NCBI GenBank assembly: GCA_001593875.1
Contig: LUCA01000059.1
Coordinates: 1-5,258 of the forward strand
Source: Candidatus Bathyarchaeota archaeon B23
Lineage (GTDB): Archaea; Thermoproteota; Bathyarchaeia; TCS64; B23
Length of the DNA stretch: 5,258 nucleotides
Direction of reading: 5' to 3'
Positions 5,197-5,258 of this stretch are shown in pieces. Numbering within the stretch: position 1 is the first letter of the stretch; each line of letters begins with the position of its first letter. The translations under genes were made by a program, and so were the position numbers. The notes beneath the pieces are model-generated. The model saw only the letters and a list, made by a program, of their open reading frames with translations. It searched no databases and was not told where the DNA came from.

Positions 5197-5258
5197 CGAA
5201 GAGGAATCCACTAGGAGAAGAATTTCGAGGACTTAAGGGTAGAGAAGCGTCTCGGTGG

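Noticed and set aside
5233..5258. Possible C-terminal tail of a further leftward gene (TETLLYP then TAA)
   Set aside because: The composition turns GC-rich here and the frame is open to the edge, but seven codons cannot identify a gene. A second leftward frame is also open to the edge, with a stop at 5211-5213.

Overview
This window looks like ordinary chromosome from an archaeon, most likely one of the GC-rich Thermoproteota or Bathyarchaeia-like lineages. The evidence is an archaeal-style thiamine-phosphate kinase, arginine encoded mostly by AGG and AGA, GTG and TTG starts, TATA-type promoters placed about 26 bases before starts, and a tRNA with a BRE/TATA promoter. The lineage is inferred from style and was not measured. 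Six protein genes (one cut by the window edge) and one tRNA gene fill almost the whole window; no gap between genes exceeds about 115 bases.

Layout. At the left edge is the N-terminus of a leftward CaiB/BaiF-type CoA-transferase. It diverges from a rightward thiL (thiamine-monophosphate kinase) across a 71-base promoter region. thiL ends 2 bases before the end of a convergent, leftward 409-residue MFS transporter. A 114-base divergent region follows, with a palindromic TATA box, an operator-like inverted repeat and a second TATA box. It feeds the MFS gene leftward and, rightward, a likely two-gene operon: a complete metallo-beta-lactamase-fold hydrolase, then a PiT-family phosphate transporter 20 bases downstream with a strong Shine-Dalgarno. 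The PiT gene runs tail-to-tail into a leftward DUF47 (PhoU-like) gene, and their stop codons share one CTAG. DUF47 starts 18 bases after the encoded CCA of a leftward tRNA-Asn(GTT), whose promoter is the clearest in the window.

How the genes fit together. The PiT transporter and DUF47 protein form a recognised functional pair for low-affinity phosphate uptake, DUF47 being the cytoplasmic accessory or regulator. They are usually tandem; here they converge, and DUF47 seems to lack its own promoter and may be read from the tRNA promoter. The hydrolase joined to PiT has an unknown substrate. ThiL serves cofactor (thiamine diphosphate) synthesis, and the MFS protein is a solute exporter or importer of unknown substrate. 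No mobile element, CRISPR array, defence cassette or clearly new system is visible. The interest lies in gene arrangement, promoter dyads and a changed motif in the PiT protein.
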